Shown: piece after piece, positions 1 to 11,732 of the stretch
Numbering within the stretch: the first letter of the stretch is position 1
How the letters are laid out: every line of letters starts with the position of its first letter
Assembly: GCA_015501605.1 (NCBI GenBank)
Contig: JADNRZ010000034.1
Location: forward strand, 124,001 to 188,000
Reading direction: 5' to 3'
DNA length: 64,000 nucleotides
Origin: Panaeolus papilionaceus
Taxonomy: Eukaryota; Basidiomycota; Agaricomycetes; Agaricales
Translations under genes and position numbers: made by a program
Notes under the pieces: model-generated
Database searches by the model: none
What the model was told of the DNA's origin: nothing
Seen by the model: the letters and a program-made list of their open reading frames with translations, nothing else

Positions 1-1191
1 CAGGTATGATCTCCAACTTCACCTTTTTCAACATCTTCCACCCGGGCTTCATCAAGACCGTACACAGCGCTCTCCACTCGTCGTCAATGTCCCGAACGTA
101 GTCGTCGTAAAACAGCATCGTCGAAATACCAACCAACACGTGAAGGCTTGTCAGGACGTTGTTAGTGGAGAGCTTTTCTAACGTTACGCAGAGGCCGGAA
201 TAGGGGTCCTTGTTGTTTTCGCTGATACCAGAATAAAAATCGAGGACTTTGAGCGTTCGGCGATTGGGTAGGATCCAAGCGTCTATGTGAGGCTGGAAGT
301 TATACTCAAGATCTTCCTCTTGAGAAACAACATGCGTGAGACAGGGTTGAGGCATAATAAATGGCGAAGAAACTTACTGCGTAGCGAGAAGATGACAGAC
401 AGCTCCTCCAGTGATTCAACGCGGTGAGATTTCAACACTCTTGAGGCCTGCTGAACTGCTTGACGATCGTTCACCCCAAAGTGCAACTTCGAAAGCCCTG
501 AAAGATTGACCAAGTATTTCCCGTCCTTGCGTCGCATCTCCAGCGCATTGAAACAGGGCCCCTCATAGAACATGTCCAACCCTGCCAGCCATGTTGACTT
601 TAGCCGAGGTGGCTGCGTCGTAACGTTGCATCGACCCTTCTTGACCAGTTCCACCTGGCTTACCTCGAACGTCTTCAGATGTGTCAGATACGCCAGCTCC
701 TTGACAGGGAATTGAGAAACAGCTTGAAGCGTCAGGCGCTGGAAGCTGCTAAATTTGGAAATGGCGCGTAGTGCTTCGGAAAGGTGATCCGTCCAGAGGT
801 TCTGTGCGAGGTAGACATTGAAGGCGATGATGTTGGTAAGTTTGGTCATAATTTTGGCGAGCTTTGACGCGTCTTCGTCGGTTGGGTTGACAATGGTGAG
901 TACGAGGATGCAGGGCAGAGTGTGTGGGTGCTCTGATGCGAGTAACTCTAAACGCGATATTGGTACTGTCTTGTCTGTTTCTTCTTCACAAGCACAGTCT
1001 ACGCACATTCCGCTACACTGTTCCTCCGGTGTTCCAACCTTGAGAGAAGAAAATATGTGGACACGACACTCGTCGCGCCAGAATTTGGAGATGGTCGACA
1101 GTGTCTTGACTTCGTTCCACGTGTTGGCATCCCTAACGAAAATGTCTATGACCTTTTTGAGGATGTCAGATGGGAGAGCTGTGATGGTCAT
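1..1191 (-). CDS. F-box-like protein, 3' part beyond window
   Basis: The gene starts at the ATG at 1191 and reads leftward off the window edge. Exon 1 is 1191-378; a GTAAGT intron (377-283, ending ATAG) joins in frame to exon 2 (282 to the edge). The N-terminus has an F-box-like helix pattern (ALPSDILKKVIDIF followed by a Trp-Arg segment, FWRDECR), and the remainder shows leucine-rich spacing. Fungal F-box proteins act as substrate adaptors of SCF ubiquitin ligases; that role is inferred, since no LRR can be delimited with confidence. Exon 2 reads cleanly in only one frame, which fixed the acceptor. The C-terminus is missing. It could equally be one of the many fungal F-box-like proteins of unknown substrate. 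Confidence 0.65.
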
Positions 1192-1507
1192 TGTTGAAGC
1201 TTGGGTGCCACTGAGTGTTGTGGTTGAAGTTGAATGTCGAACGAGTATTAAAGAAAAAAACTAGAATGCATGCCGTTACACTTCACGGTCCTTGATGCTA
1301 ATTAATTTCCGTCTGATCCAACCAATGAGCTGCTGCGGCGTGCGCCAAGCTACACCTCACGAAATACTGCTTTTGGAAAAGCCCCTATCATTAATTGGAA
1401 CGGCAAACGCAGCAATCCAGCGAACAAACGGCATTAAAATGGATGTATTACAACGTACATGACAAAATAAATTTGATAAATATATCATGGTGCTACAAAT
1501 AGGTGTA
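1192..1507. other. intergenic, no gene seen
   Basis: This is the space between the start of the F-box-like gene and the stop of the next leftward gene. It would hold the promoter of the former and the 3' end of the latter. No other feature was seen. Confidence 0.5.
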
Positions 1508-2770
1508 TTAATCCTTCCACTCCTCTGCGGGAGGGGCAAGTGGCGCATTAGGAATTCCTTTGATATTTGCAATCCTTTGACCAGCTGCCTTTCCAGGTAA
1601 AGTAGTCTTGAGTACTCCCCATGGTTGACCACCATACGCGCACCGCTCGTGTGCTCTTGGCCAACGATCGTCATCGAAGTCGGGATCGATATATGCCTTT
1701 GAAGCACCATAGGCTGCCAAGGTGCGCCATTTCGCGTTCGTGACAAATTTGGTAACTGTTGGGGTAATATGCTCGTTGGTGTTCCAAAGCTTCCCGGCCG
1801 CGATTAATCCTACATCCTTCAAGGTGGCACCCTGAGAGACGACGGCGGTGACAGCCACTTGGCAAGTCTCCTCGAACACGATGGTGTAGCGATCAGGTTG
1901 CTTCCACTCTTTTCCGCACCCGACAACTTTACCATTAACATAGAGTGTGTACATGTCGTCGGCCGCAATATCGATTATTAGAGCGTTAACAGGGGAAGCG
2001 GTTGAAATGGTGCGACGGAATGCTCGGGTGAGTCCTAGACCGGCGATCTTCTCGGGTGTCCAGATCCAGAAAGCTGTGTCGAGTTTGGGAGGGACAACAC
2101 GGGAGGGCTTCGGAGGGGCTGGTACTGGTGGGCAAACATGCTCAATATTGAGGTCCTTGATGAGCCGGTTCATTGGGGGAATTCCCAGATATTCGTGCTC
2201 TGTTGCAGTCGTCTTTGCAGAGACAGAGACAATTTCCTTCATGAGATTCGCATGCGCGGTTTTCATCTGCTCATTGACCGTTCCCGAGATGTTGTTACTG
2301 ACTTGGCTGACAGCTTTGGTGACCTCTTCGTGAATTTCCTTCGAGACGGCGGCAATGGTTATCGAGGTAACCTGGTTGACAAAACCCTGGAGGGCCTCAT
2401 TGCTGGCTAATTGAACAAGATCTGGCTGAGCAACGATGTTAAAGCGCATCCAAGGGACTTGGGAAAAGGCCATAGCGAGCTCATGGCTGCTTCTGATAGA
2501 CTAGCGTGAGCTTTTTTAGTTATATCGAACGGCTGTATTTTAGACGTACTGATGAAAGTTACTGAGATGATGGGCAGAACTCTGAAATACATGATCCTTG
2601 CGCGCGTATTCCGTGTGGACACTAAGCGACTCCACCTTCGTCTCGGCTCTGCTAGCGCTCTTTACTTTCAGAGTAGAAGAGCTATGGAAAACAGATGTTT
2701 TGGCATGAGTATGTTTTAACTCGCAGTGTAGGAAAGGCATGTCAACTCACTCGATGAATGCAGTCGACAT
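1508..2770 (-). CDS. unrecognised protein with coiled-coil-like N-part and possible galactose-binding-like domain
   Basis: There are three exons: 2770-2751, 2681-2550 and 2492-1508, joined by GTGAGT/ATAG and GTACGT/TCAG introns in phase 2, giving 378 aa. The start at 2770 was preferred to the in-frame ATG at 2473 because both upstream exons splice in frame. Residues about 60-150 are polar, with a heptad-like character (repeated Val/Ile/Glu/Lys), and may form a coiled coil. The C-terminal half contains WIWTPE, then DDMYTLYVNGKVVGCG with a Trp and a Tyr following. This pattern resembles the ligand-loop region of galactose-binding-like beta-sandwiches. No signal peptide is visible. I do not recognise the family; the domain suggestion is by motif shape only. 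Confidence 0.7.
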
Positions 2771-3480
2771 TGTGATGTATACGGAGGACTTAGACTCTCG
2801 AGCAACGGAGATGGAGTTAATGGGAAAGATACTGAGACAAAAAATGGACCACAGGAGGGTTTATATATCCTTCATGTACTTCTAGATCTGGACGTGTCAA
2901 CTCCTCGATGTTTTTTTGGCTGTTTCTGAGCACCAAATAGTACATATGAAGAGAAATATTCTGCGTCTCAGGATCTGACAATGAGACGCCGATAGACCAA
3001 ATGCAACGTCAACGACTTCATTGCTAAGTCCACAACGGCTCCCAGAACTGTGTCTGGAGTCACCTCCGAAGTATTATTATCACAAGGTCACTGTAGCTCT
3101 CGGTATCGCCGAATGAATTGACCGTCTCAAGGTTGTCTTTAAGAATAGATATCTCTTCGCAGGCGTCTGTGCATCCCGCCAAACGTCATTACTTCACTCG
3201 ACTGATTCCGGCTGTTGTGTGGGGAATTCTGCATTGACTCTGCATTTTGTGTGCATTTGAGGCATCGGAGTGCGAACGGATCAAAATCAGTTGTCCGTGT
3301 TGTCCGTTTATTCACACACCCGCGCTAGACCTTCAGGAACAGTGAGCCTTGAGTCGAGTACGATTGTATAAATATATAGACAGTATTTAAAACAGGTCCG
3401 GGGTTATTGAAGTCTGAGATTTCGTTCAATGTGCAACGCGGGCGTAATCATTTCACGATGAAGCATTGAATTTCGTGTGA
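2771..3480. other. intergenic, no gene seen
   Basis: About 700 bp with no coding frame that looks real. A TATA-like stretch (TATAAATATATAGAC) lies near 3367. Nothing else was supported. Confidence 0.45.
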
Positions 3481-3735
3481 AGTCGATTTCTACTCTAATT
3501 GAAAAAGCGGTGATGTGCGCGTGGGGAGATCTGAGTAAAAAGGTGAGTGGTGGTGAAGGTGCGACGAAAGGATGAGATGGTTAGATGGAAAAGGAAGGTG
3601 AAACGCGCAGTACGAGTTCGTGGGGTCGATATGTGAGAGAAATGAGGTGAAATGAGACGAAGATGGAGGACGAAGACGACGAAAATGATGAAAATAAGCG
3701 CTGACGAAGGTGTATACGGACACCGCATCAGGAAC
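3481..3735 (-). repeat. dispersed repeat R, inverted copy
   Basis: Read on the minus strand, this stretch matches the plus strand at about 32680-32830. Shared blocks include TTCGTCGTCTTCG, CTTCCTTTTCCATC, GCACCTTCACCACCACTCACC and CCCCACGCGCACATCACCG. The similarity is at DNA level; the short frames through it differ and look non-coding. Part of the same unit (the phrase GTACGAGTTCGTGGGGTC) also occurs near 38082. It is probably a degraded non-autonomous element or other dispersed repeat. Confidence 0.7.
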
Positions 3736-4736
3736 TCGTCCGTTCACATTTTTCGGTTTTTAAAACACTTAAAACCGCTTAGAAATTAAAAAATCTAAAA
3801 AAAACCGAAACTTAAAAACCTATGTCCCTTTTTCAGAAAACCTCGGGACAAATTCGTCGATATTACATTGTATGCTATTCCTATTTTGGCTTAGACTACA
3901 AATTTAGTGCACTTTCTGTAATAAATCTGACACCATGAGGTTTTTGGGCTTCCCGAAAACCTAAAATGGATAAAAAAACCCACGAAACCCTAAATGTGAA
4001 TGGACGTTTTGCTGATGCGGACGAAGACGAAGACGAAATACGGAGACGAAACACGAAATACGAGGGCGGAAAGAGAGTTGTATTGGCTGTAAACTAAGTA
4101 CATGATATATGTAAAATAATAGAAAATGATAGAAATAGAAAGAAAATACTCGAATATCCAGAAACCAAAAGCGCTCGGCGCGTGAACGAAGCGCTGATGC
4201 GAATAGAAATAAACGGAAAATGGGAGAAAAACTGAAAAATAGGGGGATACCAGTGTGGTGCTTATCAGTGGTCCAGACACGGTCACGTTGTGGGCGTTGT
4301 GCAGACGCCAGTCGCAACGCGTTGCTGAAGCACTTACCTTATTTAGACTATATGTCTGCGTATTTTCTGGGATGCAATCAGGTTTTGGTGTTTTAACCTC
4401 AGGGTCGTCAGCATCAAGGAATTAAGCGGACCTAATATACCGACTTGGGCGTCTCCCAACACAGGGGATTCGAGTACCAACCGTGCACCAAAGGCGGGAC
4501 ATTTTCACAACTGAAGGTTGTTCACCTTGGAGTTCTCAGTTCATATGGCATTCACAAAGTACAATCGGAAATTCTTGATCTAAACCTAAGACAAGTAAGG
4601 AAGACTGGTGTAGCATTGTTCTATCAACAATATAAAGCGGTAACGATTTGGGGTCTGGCGAGAACTTCTTTAGTGGAGCATCAGTTGGCAAACTTGAACA
4701 ACCATTGGTGAGGTATCAATCCTACCGATCAGCGGA
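3736..4736. other. AT-rich, GA-repeat-rich stretch without a gene
   Basis: An A-rich block (3760-3830) is followed by GACGAA-rich sequence (4010-4075). The latter is similar in composition to 38150-38400. No credible coding frame was found; short frames lack homologues elsewhere in the window. Confidence 0.45.
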
Positions 4737-5947
4737 TTAGTTTATGGTGGTCGAAAATGAATAAGTGATAACACGAAACGACATGCAGACACGCAGACAT
4801 ACCTTGGTCCCTACCTTCCTAACATATGGCGACCTCCAACTGGATGACGAATGGACTGGAGCTGGTTCAAAGGTTTGAACCATGTCTTCTAACTTGATGC
4901 TGGATGAAGAGCCCAGACGAGCGCGTTTGAATGGAGGTTCTTCGAGCTTCTGAGCGTCAACACCTTCATGTCTGATATCGGGCGTCCCCAGCATGAGTGA
5001 GAAATGGCGCTTATAGAACGCATTGGCGTCGAAGGGAGATGGAGACCTAAGAGGCGCGCGTTTGAAGACATAATGGGTGGGTAAGTCTTCATCCGAAGAG
5101 TCTGAGGTATCGGCAGGATCAGGGGGGACGTATAAACTGAGTGAATAGGGCAGAGAGGATGGGTCAACGACTCTTATTTCGACTGGTCGGGCGATGAATG
5201 AATGTGACTTCTCCGGCTGCTCGAAGTAGAAATGATGGAGAGTGAAGACGACCTCTATTGTAGCGTTGGCTAAAACGCTCCTGTAGTTGGATGGGCGGAT
5301 TACATTTCCAGAAAGATCATAGGCTGGAAGAGGCTTGATCGGACCGCGTCTACATTTCTTGAAAGCCTTTGGAAGAGATTCGGCGAAGGTGCAGTATAAG
5401 TCATCGCACTCGATACCATACAGCGTCTATCAAAAGGCAAACAGTAGGAAGGTGTGTTGGTAATTAAACACCCATAAAAGCGTAACGCAGCACTCACCCC
5501 GGTTATAGGATGATGGAACTTGATCCCATCGTCAACATTGAGGGACTTCGGCTGACGGGAGTAACCATCGACGGCGTAGGAGAAGTTCTTGTCATTACAA
5601 AACGTATTCAGCTGGTAATTGAGCTCGTCCATGCACTTCTCCCAATATCGATCAGCGCCCGTGAATTCCGGCTGGCCTCCGACACACCAAAGCTTCATGT
5701 TACGTGTTGATTGGCCGCGTCGGGGTGGGCTTTGAACGAGTCCCATATTGTCTTTGAAGTTGCGAACGACGAGAGATAGAGTAGCTGGCTTGTGAGTCGT
5801 TGTGTCCATTAGGCAATGATGGCGAGGACTGGTGTAGCGACTCCATGAGACAGAGGATTTGTAGTCCTGACCAAAATCCAATTCTGAAAGGGATCGCTTC
5901 TCTGTCCAGTGAGCCCCTGGCTGAGGATTTGGGGTTGATGGCAGCAT
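4737..5947 (-). CDS. QHPFTG-family protein A
   Basis: Exon 1 is 5947-5498 and ends after HHPITG at a GTGAGT donor. Exon 2 is 5426-4737 (acceptor TGATAG, phase 0). The product is about 379 aa. The first domain contains a conserved KLWC core and ends in KFHHPITG. The second domain begins TLYGIECDDLY and continues with AYDLSGNVIRPSNYR, VVFTLHHF and SFIARPVEIRV, matching the other copies in order. The tail holds a basic cluster (PFKRARLG) that could be a nuclear localisation signal. A GTATGT near 4803 might be a donor for a further exon, so the last 22 residues are uncertain. Function is unknown. It is one of the better preserved members. Confidence 0.75.
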
Positions 5948-7063
5948 TGTCAAGAGAGAGATAACTTGGAGTGCGAAAAAAACTGAGTGGAAAGGCGGGC
6001 AATAATTTCAGTGGAGAAACGCACCAGCACACTATGACTGGAAGATGTAGTATGGACAAAACCACGAAAATGTCACAGAGAGAACCCAGCGATGAAAATG
6101 ATGAGGGCAGAAGTGAAAGGACAATGTTGCGAACCGATTATACCCTTTAAAAAATCCAATACCTTCGTCCGAGCAAGCCATGGTAAGCACCTTCGGTGCC
6201 TTAAAATGTTTGAAGGCGTGTCTCTGTAATTAGAAGCATTGGTCTTCGAACTTGCAATATGAGTTTCGAACGTGCGGGCGGTTACGTATTTGAGATGGAC
6301 ATCAATCGATTCGAGGAGCTATATTCCTACTTCAGGATAATTAGGCTATATTCAATTTTGGAATCAGTGGGTGTTAAACCAGCTAATTTTTTCTCGTTTC
6401 GAGAATTGTCTCGAACCAGCTGCATGTAGATAACGAATCATCGTGACCGCACCAAGTCTGAGAGACACCGCGTGATGTTGTCATCTAGTCATCGCCGTGC
6501 CGAATCGATGGTTCTGAAATACAAGAGACGAGCAAATTTATACATATGCAGATCTATGTATTAAGAGAAATAGACCGAAAGGGTATGGCAATCCTTGTAA
6601 TTTATGTCTTGGCCATTACATTTTATCACAGACCAGCGGGCGATAGTAGCCATCGAGAACTACGTTCAAATTCAGATCGACAGTTGAATGTCATTTTTGG
6701 ACGCTTTCTGCTATCCCACATTGGTCCTTCATTAAGCTTCATGCATCATGTTTGGTATGATACACAGACATACACTACGACTTCTTGTAGATGGCTCTAT
6801 CATCGCTATGTTTTTACGAATGCAGTTTCGAATATTTTGATATATATATATGTGCATAGAAATTAATTAATTACACTACATGCTAAATTACCACTATACG
6901 TAATAAGTGAGGTTCACAGAGTACCAAAGGTCCAGTCACATTGAGCCCCTATTTGCGCGCTGAACTAAAAATAGACAGCAAAGCGATCAATCGGCAATTC
7001 TCCGAAACGAAAATTCGCCAGACAGTTGTGCTTGTTCGTTCTCTGTTGTAGCCTTGTTAGTAG
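5948..7063. other. intergenic between divergent family copies
   Basis: Promoter space for copy A (leftward) and copy B (rightward). No other gene was recognised; a small open frame at 6546-6866 has no resemblance to anything else here. Confidence 0.4.
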
Positions 7064-7823
7064 ATAACTTATGGTCTCGACTTCCACATTGTAAAGGATA
7101 TTTTAACCGGCAAGCCTGCAATCTTCTCTGTCGTTGGCCACATCAAGCACCACAATTTTGATCTCACGTCCAGTCCAGGCCAAGCAATGATACGGGACTC
7201 TCAAGATGTTTCCAACCTCAAGCTGTTTTGTTCGATGCATAAGCCTGCCCTGTCTGGTCCCCCTGCCGACGCTTGGAATCAAGCTATGCGTCAAATTAAT
7301 CTGGTACTCGGTCGTAAATCGTCATTTCATGCCTCCGATGGTTCTCAGGCCGATTTGAATGTGTGTGCGCTGGTTCATAAAGATGGCCTCAAGCTTCAAC
7401 ATCCATTCACGGGGGTGAGTGTTTTATTGTTTTACCCTATGCCGTTATTCTAACGTACAGATCTTCAAATAGAATAAATATAACATCCACGGGGATCATG
7501 AATATACGGCTGTTCGTGACCTGATGCCTGATGCGTTCACTAGCTTCGCCGTGAAATGGGTCGATCCGGAGGCTCAATTTTCCATTCCCGCTAACCCCAT
7601 CCTTGCGTACAACACCCACGGAGAGCTCATTGCTCCACAAGACTACGAAAAGGAGTTTTCAGGCAAGCTCGTTCGATGCGAGTTTACACTGCTTCATTTT
7701 GGGTTCACCAGAACAGGACATCAAGCTTTTGTCGCAAGGATCAAGACCCTGCGTGTTTTGGACCATGACTCAAACTGTCTCACGGACGATGTATGGCGAT
7801 TGCAGACGAGTCTGCTCCTATGA
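7064..7823 (+). pseudogene. QHPFTG-family copy B, 5' end not found
   Basis: Exon from about 7064 to 7414 ends LKLQHPFTG at GTGAGT. The second exon runs 7473-7823 (acceptor AAATAG, phase 0) and begins NKYNIHG. The first part reads DILTGKPAIFSVVGHIKHHNF, parallel to copies D, E and F. The second carries NTHGELIAPQDYEKEF, CEFTLLHFGF and QAFVARIKTLRVL. An in-frame stop just upstream (7058-7060 region) means any start codon must lie in an unseen upstream exon. The basic tail of copies A, F and G is absent. It is either a gene with a short unidentified first exon or a 5'-truncated copy; I lean to truncated. Confidence 0.6.
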
Positions 7824-8415
7824 TTCTCCCATCAGTCACCCCTTGTGCTTGACATCCGGTGAAGGCTGCATCGTCTCTTGTCGCACGTCGTGGATTGTAT
7901 GGCTACCTGGCCTGGTCTTTTTATTCGCCCTGTTCTTATCGTTTCTTTCTATTGCTAATCTTAAACTCAATATTGAATATTGAGATTCTGCTTGGTTATA
8001 TATATATTGGTATCTGTGGCATTAAATGGGCTGTTAAGCAACTAGACGCCCATGGACAATGTTGTGCTACGGGGTTATCTATATATTTTCATTCCGGTTT
8101 CCTGATGTACACACCTTATCATACGCTATACTTTGAGTCAATTACATACATCAAATTTGGGTTTTAGTCTTATCGGAGTGGGGAGAACCTCGAAATTAGC
8201 TTGATTCTTGTTGCAATGATCTTCCCATGGGCGGTGCACGACTACAAGTCAATTGGGAGCAGGTGCAACTTTCGCACAAGGTCGAGGATATCGAAATGGC
8301 CAGTGGGGCTGGTGCATGTGCTTTTTAATGCGTTTACTGCATCGGGAAAAGGTTATATCTTCATAGGTATCCGGTTCTCCCGACTCCGAAGGTTCTGTTA
8401 CCACATGATGACCAA
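7824..8415. other. intergenic, no gene seen
   Basis: Nothing supported between copies B and C; the missing first half of copy C's N-domain is not recognisable here. Confidence 0.4.
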
Positions 8416-9200
8416 ATGTTTTCTCATCCCCCAGTGAATGCTCCGAGCCGTCTGGCCGAAGTAGGGTCCAGCCTTTCGATCGAAGAGTTGATGATTTCCT
8501 TTGAGGAGAACCCTGGATTTGTTGATGTCATTGAAGGGTGTGAAAATGAATCGAGGTCGTTCATGGAAGCTGATGGGCATCGGATTAAATTTCAACATCC
8601 TCTGACTGAGGTACGGAGTCCAACTTTTGAATATCGGCTTACATATGTATAGTCACCCGTCTCAAGAAGCTCTATGGCATTGAACACGATGATCTCTACA
8701 CAACATTTGTCGACGCTCTCGGAGATAGTTTCACGAAAAATCATCGAGGCCGTATCCAGCCTCTGCCATTATACGACCTCGACGGGAACCTTGTCCCAAT
8801 CACACAGTACGAATCGACTTTGTACAAAGCAACCCTCGAGGTCGTCTTCACATTGCACCACTTCTCTTTAAAAGAAAAGGCACTACAACAGAAGGCACGA
8901 GCATATGTTGCACGCCCCGTTGAAATCACCGCCTGGGACCCGGACAGTATCGCGTTTCTTGCAGTGCGGGAGGCAAGCTTGTCGATGTCGGAGATATCAT
9001 CGACCTCTGGTCAAGTACCTAAGAATAGTCTTCTGCTATCCGTGACCACCGAAGTTTGTACTTTTCACTCCTCAAAACCAGAAGCGAGCGTGTATGAACC
9101 GTGCGAGGGTGTAGATGGCCATCATGCTTCTCAGCCTGAGACAGCTCAGAAGCTCGAGCTGGCCGATCTTATTAGACAGCTGAGCCTGAACCCGACATAG
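8416..9200 (+). pseudogene. QHPFTG-family copy C, N-domain truncated
   Basis: The first exon (8416-8610) encodes only the last part of the first domain and ends IKFQHPLTE at a GTACGG donor. The second exon begins KLYGIEHDDLYTTF after an acceptor near 8667 and runs to the stop at 9200. It contains LYDLDGNLVPITQYE, VVFTLHHFSL and AYVARPVEIT. The closest copy is A (shared LYGIE-DDLY and EVVFTLHHF). The first ~80 residues of the usual N-domain are missing, so this is probably a truncated copy. The C-terminal tail is acidic/polar without a basic cluster. The exact acceptor is uncertain (8667 or 8670). Confidence 0.6.
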
Positions 9201-9413
9201 ACGGTTATTCTGTACTATATGTTTTGTAATAAATGTATAATTTATTTGATGTGTGCGAAGCCCAACAATTAGCCGCCCACTCTCAATATGCCTGAGCGGT
9301 GGTGGTATCTTTCGTAGTTTGTCATTGAGAAGATTATTTCAAATCCAGGGCAAATTTTATTTGAGATCCACTGTACAACGAGGAGGAAATATAGTAAACT
9401 GCAAGGAGACCTG

Positions 9414-10321
9414 TTATTGTTCAACGGAAAGTTGAGATAAATCTTCCGTGACGCTCAGATCACTGGGTTCAACAACACGGATGCGTTCGATCCGAGCAAA
9501 GAATACATGTGCTCCTGTGGTGAAGATGAATTGATGAAGCTGAAACTCACACCGTACAAGCCTCCCTGTAACGTCGTTGTAGTCCTCTGGAGCGATAAGC
9601 GTCTTATCTGAATTGAAAAGGGGGAGAGGATTAACGTCGCACTCATGAACGACGTCATATATTGGATCGTCCCAGGTATAAATTTGAAGCTCTTCACTGA
9701 ATTCACCAAGGAACTCGTCATATCTTCGATCCTGGGTTATGTTATAGCGGGTCTAGATGTCGAAGGGCCACGGTTTGGTCATTTTTTCACTGACATAAGA
9801 ATGCAAAAGAAATTCATGGGCTGACTTACCCCCGTAAACGGAAACTGGAGCTTGAATCCATCTCCAACCATCAAAGCACGCTCGTTGACAACACTGTCCC
9901 ATCCATCTTCACCAAGGGGTCGAGGGGCCCCTCCGGTAATATTCCGAAGCTCACGTCTCGCTCGATCCCACTTCACATCATACCCAGGCGCCAGTCTTGC
10001 CGGGGGTCGTTCGATGACGCACGAGAGTTTGAGGTCGCGGAGGTCTGATGCTGCGAGGGCGGTTTGGGTCAAGCCGAAGTTACTGTCGGTTATGACTCCA
10101 GTGAGGGTAAGAGTAGCAGGGCGGCGAGTCTGCGTGTCGCTCAGGATGTTACATCCTGATCCAGAGGGCCGCCAAATGAGACGACTACCGCCTTTGGTGT
10201 CGGAATAGAACCCTGGGGGACGCCGGAGCAACACGGAGGGAGATGACGGGGTTATGATGGGGTTAGACTGGGTCGACCGTTTGCGTGGTGATGAGCGAGG
10301 ATATGTACGGACGCCAGACAT
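9414..10321 (-). CDS. QHPFTG-family protein D
   Basis: Two exons, 10321-9830 and 9752-9414, are joined in phase 0 (GTAAGT/CTAG) and give 276 aa with no interruption. The N-terminus is basic and Ser/Pro-rich (YPRSSPRKRSTQ). Domain 1 runs to FKLQFPFTG at residue 164. Domain 2 starts TRYNITQDRRYDEFL, then LIAPEDYNDVTG, CEFQLHQFIF and VFFARIERIRVVEP. It ends soon after, without the long basic tail of F and G. It is convergent with copy C (214 bp between stops). Function is unknown. The model is strong because both exons are open and the splice site matches the other copies exactly. Confidence 0.8.
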
Positions 10322-11732
10322 CTTGGGTGTAGGGTAAGGGCTCAGGGGATGAAATTATGAGGAAATGTCCAAAAAGTACTATGTGCTGAGCTAGACAGTC
10401 GCAGTCAGGTCCGTAGCTGCGGTGGAACGTAGAATTATTGCAAAAATGCGGTAAATTGTGCGCTTGATAGGGAGATTTAACGACAATGGAGCTTGCTGAG
10501 AGCACGAGAGGAAGGAACGAACGAAAATAGGTAAAGCTTGATTGTGGCTCACCGACATCTTCCCATACTTATCAACCCTGGGCCCTGGCAATGATGTGCC
10601 ATCTTTCGGCCTTCCTGATGTTCTTCAGACCATTTGTGTAGATGTTATTAGTGTCCCAGTAAGTGGTCTCAATGGCGAGTTCGAATCACTTTTTAGCGTG
10701 ATCTCATTCTTTACATCCCGAAACCTTAACGTTAAAATGTGAGGCGGGTTTCCAGGATGAAAATTAAGTCTGCATACCTCCAGAAGTGAATGTCTTCAAA
10801 TGTATTAAATATCATCTGCTTAAAGGGAGCAAACAACATATATAAAACTCATGATGTTCGCAGATGTATAGGCCATTCCAGTACTAACCTCGAAACTCGA
10901 CCCAGAGTGACAAGGCTTTGGTGCAACAGATAAAAATAGATCATTAAATCGGTGATCGGAAATTGCCGAACGAGCACCCCATCATGGAATCCACCCTCAA
11001 TGCCGTTCGTCTACTCCCAGCACATTTACGGCTTCTGGACTGCTGTCCCAATCTTGCTCTCCTACTTAGATATTTTTTGTGTAGATATGCTTTTTTTTTT
11101 TGGTAGATTATAAGGATGGTTGTGGTATTAAAATGGTACGTTTTCGATGCGACAAGGGTTTCTTCTGATACTGACAAGACTTTCAGGTAATCGATACGCT
11201 GTTTCGTAGGATATATACGCGTATTTTGCCCGTTTATTTGAAGATTTTTGTCCTATTAAGACCGCACGGAACACATACATGAGTATTTCACAAAATGACG
11301 CGACTTGTCCTGGAGTTGGATGCAGGATAGCACGTCGGGTTTGTCATGAACCGCATTATGGCTAAGGGACCTGGGTGTGTTTTTATTTTTATTGCTTCAT
11401 GAATGTATGCTGATGTTGCTAATGTAGTCAAATGCGTCGAAGATACACCATTAAACCATTTGGACGTGGTTGGTGTCATTAACTGACCGCCCGCCTGACG
11501 TCCAGAGGGAGTTCAATCTATATCCACCGGTACAATGTTCTGGGTTTTGGATAATGAACGGGACAACACTCTGGCCGAACAGATGTTCTGTTTGATTTTT
11601 CAGTTAAACCCAACCTTGACCTTCAGCTTGTTTTACTTGCATCCTCAGACCGCGTTTTCAGAAATTTCAATGTTTTAATCCCGAAGGTTCGTCGCATTGG
11701 CCTTTATGCTGGACATTTCCCTGACATCATGA
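10322..11732. other. intergenic, no gene seen
   Basis: About 1.4 kb between the divergent copies D and E. A T10 run lies near 11091. The upstream exon expected for copy E was not identified. Nothing else was recognised. Confidence 0.4.

Noticed and set aside
3980..4000. ACCCTAAA, telomere-like
   Set aside because: A single occurrence, not a repeat array.
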